Shown: positions 61,413 to 64,000 of the stretch, in pieces
How positions within the stretch are numbered: position 1 is the stretch's first letter
Layout of the letters: the number at the start of each line of letters is the position of its first letter
Assembly: GCF_000265425.1 (NCBI RefSeq)
Contig: NC_018014.1
Coordinates: forward strand, 434,001 to 498,000
DNA from: Terriglobus roseus DSM 18391
Lineage (GTDB): Bacteria > Acidobacteriota > Terriglobia > Terriglobales > Acidobacteriaceae
Reading direction: 5' to 3'
DNA length: 64,000 bases
Made by a program: the position numbers and the translations under genes
The notes under the pieces: model-generated
The model's database searches: none
What the model was told of the DNA's origin: nothing
Seen by the model: only the letters and a program-made list of their open reading frames with translations

Positions 61413-61762
61413 TTTGCGTACCGATCAGCCCAATCCCAATCCCATCGTCTTCGGAAGATCGGAAGGGCACAGCTTCAGCTGTGCCAAACCCACACAAGTA
61501 CAAGACGGGCTTCAGCCCCTGAGGTTGGCTTCACGCCGGGTGCCCATTCTTGCGAAGCAAGGGTGGGTTATCGCGCAAAGCGCGACCTCTTTCGCAAGGG
61601 CAAAGCTCCAACCGCCGAGCGACGGCGGGTGCCCCATTCATGACAGCCCTATCGTCATGAGTGGGCATCGCGCAAAGCGCGATCATCCTTCGGAGGGGCA
61701 CGGCTTAAGCCATGCCATTCTTCGGCTTAAAGAGAAGAGCGGCTTCAGCCGCTGAGGGATTC
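61413..61762. repeat. Cluster of REP-like short palindromes
   Basis: This 350-base stretch between two genes holds at least five hairpins: 61466-61485 (9-bp stem), 61543-61567 (11-bp stem with wobble pairs), 61571-61585 (TCGCGC-aaa-GCGCGA), 61633-61665 (12-bp stem with one mismatch) and 61667-61683 (8-bp stem). CCCA/TGGG caps and the module CGCGCAAAGCGCG recur, as does GGCTTCAGCC. No protein-coding gene is present. Confidence 0.7.
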
Positions 61763-62386
61763 TCAGCGCAACATCCCACCCGACTCCGCATCCAGCGCAT
61801 CCAGAAACGCCCGCAGACTCGCAATCCGAGGCTCCGCCATCTCGCGACCCGCAGCCAGACGAATCAATCCAGGCACCTTTTCCAAAGCCTTCCGCAAAGA
61901 ATCCGCCGCGTCCGCAAACACAACAAACCGCGTGTCCTGCGCAATCTTCGCCACGGTCCGCATTACCGCAACCGCACCCAACTGCTCCAGCAGATCCGCA
62001 TCCCGCAGAACAGCGCCCTCCGGCGTCGTCGGCGAACCGTGCCCCTCATGCGTGCGAATGCACTCAATCGCCGCCGCAACCTTGTCCGCGGGAAAGCCGC
62101 ACTCCAGCAAAATCGGACCGGCATGCGCCACCGTATACGTCGTCGAATCCCAGCGTTTCAACTGCTCCGGATCGCTCGGCCGATGCCCCAGAAAAACACC
62201 CAGGTCATGCACCCACGCCGCACCGAACAGCACATCGTCATCCACGGCATCCGTACCCCCATCGGCAATCGCGCGGGCCAGTGCATACAGCCGCGCCTGG
62301 TGCGAAAACTTTTCGGGCGGCAAAGCCTCCACGCGGATGCGTTCCACCAGTGCGTCACGCCAGTTTGCAATCTTCGTTGAGGTCAT
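61763..62386 (-). CDS. HD-domain phosphohydrolase
   Basis: A 207-residue metal-dependent hydrolase. The HD pair is in AAWVHDLGVFLGH, with His ligands in FSHQARLY and IECIRTHEGHGSP, and a final Asp in RDADLLEQLG. It resembles the yfbR/YpgQ-type HD enzymes that act on nucleotides or phosphorylated metabolites. Substrate unknown. Divergent from the small AT-hook gene. Confidence 0.8.
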   Translation of the reverse strand: MTSTKIANWRDALVERIRVEALPPEKFSHQARLYALARAIADGGTDAVDDDVLFGAAWVHDLGVFLGHRPSDPEQLKRWDSTTYTVAHAGPILLECGFPADKVAAAIECIRTHEGHGSPTTPEGAVLRDADLLEQLGAVAVMRTVAKIAQDTRFVVFADAADSLRKALEKVPGLIRLAAGREMAEPRIASLRAFLDALDAESGGMLR

Positions 62387-62493
62387 CGTCCAGCCAGCAT
62401 AACCCGCCCAAAACGAGCAGGCTCGTCAACGTTGCGCTGCGTCTCACGCAAATCCCAATAGCGATATCTGCGACACCCATCTAGACTGACCCA

Positions 62494-62733
62494 ATGACTA
62501 CCCAAGAGATTCTCGCCGCCATCGACGCTGAAATCAGCAAGCTGCAACAGGTTCGCGCTGCACTCAGCGGCTACTCCGATCCAACCGTCGTCAAGCGTGG
62601 TCCTGGCCGTCCCAAGAAAATCGTCGCGCCCGTAAAGGCACCCGCAAAGCGCGTCCTCAGCGATGCCGCCCGCGCAAAGATCGCAGCCGCACAGAAGAAG
62701 CGCTGGGCAGCATCCAGGAAAGCAGCAAAGTAA
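62494..62733 (+). CDS. Small basic AT-hook-like DNA-binding protein
   Basis: A 79-residue Ala/Lys-rich protein. The N-terminus is a short helix (EILAAIDAEISKLQQVRAALSGY), followed by GPGRPKKI, an AT-hook core (GRP flanked by basic residues), and a Lys/Ala-rich tail. Small proteins of this layout are common in Acidobacteria and may compact the nucleoid. It is alone on this strand. Confidence 0.65.
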   Translation: MTTQEILAAIDAEISKLQQVRAALSGYSDPTVVKRGPGRPKKIVAPVKAPAKRVLSDAARAKIAAAQKKRWAASRKAAK

Positions 62734-62828
62734 AGGACAGGGAAGGCCAGCAAACACAAGACAGCGACAGCCGCGCAAGGCTGTGCGTTGAAGAACCGGG
62801 AAACTTGTGTGCGGATAAGAGGGGTGAA

Positions 62829-62905
62829 TGGTCGGGGCGGAGAGATTCGAACTCCCGACCCTCTGCTCCCAAAGCAGATGCGCTACCAGGCTGCGCTACG
62901 CCCCG
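62829..62905 (-). tRNA. tRNA-Pro(TGG)
   Basis: On the minus strand the 77 bases form acceptor CGGGGCG/CGCCCCG, D arm GCGCAGCCTGGTAGCGC, anticodon stem TCTGC/GCAGA with loop TTTGGGA (anticodon TGG), T arm CGGGAG-type stem with TTCGAAT loop, and encoded CCA. Confidence 0.95.
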
Positions 62906-62959
62906 ACACAAACTATTCTACGACGCCGCACCACATCCGGAACAGCAGGAAAACGGGGT

Positions 62960-62991
62960 GACCCCACGTCTCTCCTCTGAGACGTGGGGTC
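62960..62991. repeat. Short palindromic hairpin repeat, 13-bp stem
   Basis: Perfect 13-bp arms GACCCCACGTCTC / GAGACGTGGGGTC with a six-base loop lie between tRNA-Pro and the DUF4112 gene. Same repeat type as 57266-57291 (CCCACATCTC/GAGATGTGGG). Confidence 0.7.
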
Positions 62992-63006
62992 AAGCCCCAT
63001 GAAACC

Positions 63007-63621
63007 TTACCGATGCGCGCCCATGGCAAAGAACTTTCCAGCTAGAAACGCCAGCAGGGCCAGCGGAATCGCCAGCAGGCAAAGCATTCCAAAGAACAGC
63101 CAGAACAGAAACATCCAGTCTGAGAAGCGATGCTTCTTCTGCTGCTGCGGCGTCGTCCCCAGTCGTCCCTGCGCCGGCACGGAACCCGCACCCGCACCAA
63201 AGCCCGTTCCATACGCAGGATCGGCCGTGTAATTCGGCACCGCGCCCATCGACCGCTCCAGCAAGGCAAAGTTCTTCCGGTTCGCCTTCCAGGCCACGTC
63301 GAACGCATCGCCCAGAAGCGGAATCGTGCCCACAATGGTCTCGATCGCCACATTCGCCAGCATACGAGCCAGCGTCACTCGCGGCACGCCCCGCAGCCAC
63401 GCCGCCAGGATGATGATCCACGACGCCATCGCGCCAATGATGTCGCCCACACCCGGAATCAGCCCGATAATCCCGTCCAGGCCGAACCGGATCTGCGTGC
63501 CGGGGATGCGCAGAAAATCATCCAGCACATGCGACAGCAGATCCAGGTTGCGGTCGCTGAACAGCTCAGAGCCGGCGCGCATGCGCGGGCGAAGAATCTC
63601 GGGTTCGGGAGTCGGTGCCAT
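63007..63621 (-). CDS. DUF4112 membrane protein
   Basis: A 204-residue protein. DUF4112 begins SHVLDDFLRIPGTQIRFGLDGIIGLIPGVGDIIGA, continues through two membrane segments and ends VGTIPLLGDAFDVAWKANRKNFALLE. A Gln/Pro/Gly linker leads to a further hydrophobic C-terminal segment. No function is known for the family. The ATG at 63621 is chosen; the longer frame overlaps the neighbouring acyltransferase gene. Confidence 0.85.
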   Translation of the reverse strand: MAPTPEPEILRPRMRAGSELFSDRNLDLLSHVLDDFLRIPGTQIRFGLDGIIGLIPGVGDIIGAMASWIIILAAWLRGVPRVTLARMLANVAIETIVGTIPLLGDAFDVAWKANRKNFALLERSMGAVPNYTADPAYGTGFGAGAGSVPAQGRLGTTPQQQKKHRFSDWMFLFWLFFGMLCLLAIPLALLAFLAGKFFAMGAHR

Positions 63622-63641
63622 CGTCTCTCTCTGATGCCGGG

Positions 63642-64000
63642 TCAAACCCGCAGGAAGATCCGCTTCCGATAAAAGGGATACACCACCGCCCACGTCACCG
63701 CCACAACCGTCAGCCCAAACACCAACTCCGGCCAGCCATGCGCCGAAATCAGCCCACGCAGCCAATTCTCATACACCCGCAAAACCGTGCCACCGGACAG
63801 CTGCACCATCGAAAGCACAGGCGGCAGCAGCTCCGACACCATGTAAGCCAGGATCGAGTTCGTCCCGAACACCATCAACGGCATATAAGCCGCAGGCGTC
63901 GCATTCGCACCAACTCCATCGCGACCCCACCGCTTCACGTCCACCACATACACCGCCAGCGCCAGCAGCAACAGGCTCAACCCACCGGCCCACAGCGAAA
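63642..64000 (-). CDS. Acyltransferase of the DUF5009/HGSNAT (YeiB-like) family, 5' end outside window
   Basis: Only the last 119 codons are visible. They begin with SLWAGGLSLLLLALAVYVVDVKRWG, the typical penultimate segment of heparan-alpha-glucosaminide acetyltransferase-like proteins, and continue through three membrane helices (FGTNSILAYMVSELLPPVLSMV, ELVFGLTVVAVTWAVVYPFY) to the end KRIFLRV. Probable function: acetyl transfer to amino sugars across the membrane. It reads towards the DUF4112 gene with 20 bases between. Confidence 0.75.
   Translation of the reverse strand, partial: SLWAGGLSLLLLALAVYVVDVKRWGRDGVGANATPAAYMPLMVFGTNSILAYMVSELLPPVLSMVQLSGGTVLRVYENWLRGLISAHGWPELVFGLTVVAVTWAVVYPFYRKRIFLRV

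Noticed and set aside
1..64000. CRISPR arrays, rRNA genes, insertion sequences
   Set aside because: No regularly spaced direct repeats, no rRNA-like conserved stretches and no transposase frames were seen.

Overview
The window looks like chromosome of a soil Acidobacteriota, most likely family Acidobacteriaceae (Terriglobus / Granulicella / Edaphobacter type). This is inferred from the GC-rich coding style, secreted NHL/Ig-repeat and YVTN proteins, a DUF5715 protein, a fused BcsA-BcsB cellulose synthase, and dispersed hairpin repeats capped by CCCA/TGGG. No rRNA or other decisive phylogenetic marker is present.

Region 1 (1-14.2 kb) is a sugar-utilisation locus. A leftward operon encodes a secreted sialidase-like beta-propeller, a DHDPS/NAL-family aldolase, a fucose-isomerase-like protein and a ribose/rhamnose-type ABC importer. 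The last gene of the importer fuses a permease to its own substrate-binding domain. A divergent GntR/FCD regulator, an ACS-type MFS transporter and a secreted GH2 hydrolase follow. A palindrome around TGTCGACA lies in both divergent intergenic regions, which suggests one regulon. A lipoprotein with a YVTN beta-propeller (left edge) and serC (14.4-15.6 kb) flank the locus.

Region 2 (15.7-38.2 kb) lies between an intact tRNA-Ala(GGC) gene and a displaced copy of its 3' end, the usual footprint of an island integrated at a tRNA gene. No integrase is visible. The cargo includes a large NHL/Ig secreted protein, a broken glycerophosphodiesterase gene, a four-gene SPFH/zinc-ribbon membrane operon, a MOSC-ferredoxin reductase fusion, a flavin oxidoreductase, two methyltransferases, and a TetR/SDR/cupin cluster. 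It also holds a compact ECF sigma regulon. Four transcription units (sigma/anti-sigma, DUF1223, redoxin, and a YedY-like molybdoenzyme with cytochrome b) share the promoter TGTAACC-N16-(G/C)TCnnA(T/C). This resembles the reactive-chlorine/oxidative stress regulons of proteobacterial SigF-type factors and is the best system found here.

Region 3 (38.3-64 kb) is mostly housekeeping and envelope genes: a second ECF sigma with anti-sigma, a TPR protein, murQ, an MFS exporter, a glycosyltransferase, bcsAB, an ATP-grasp/luciferase-like monooxygenase pair with overlapping genes, cupin, YheT hydrolase, Yip1 protein, acyltransferases, a DUF5715 peptidase-like protein, a cytochrome c-like lipoprotein, an HD phosphohydrolase, tRNA-Arg(TCT) and tRNA-Pro(TGG), and several hairpin repeats.
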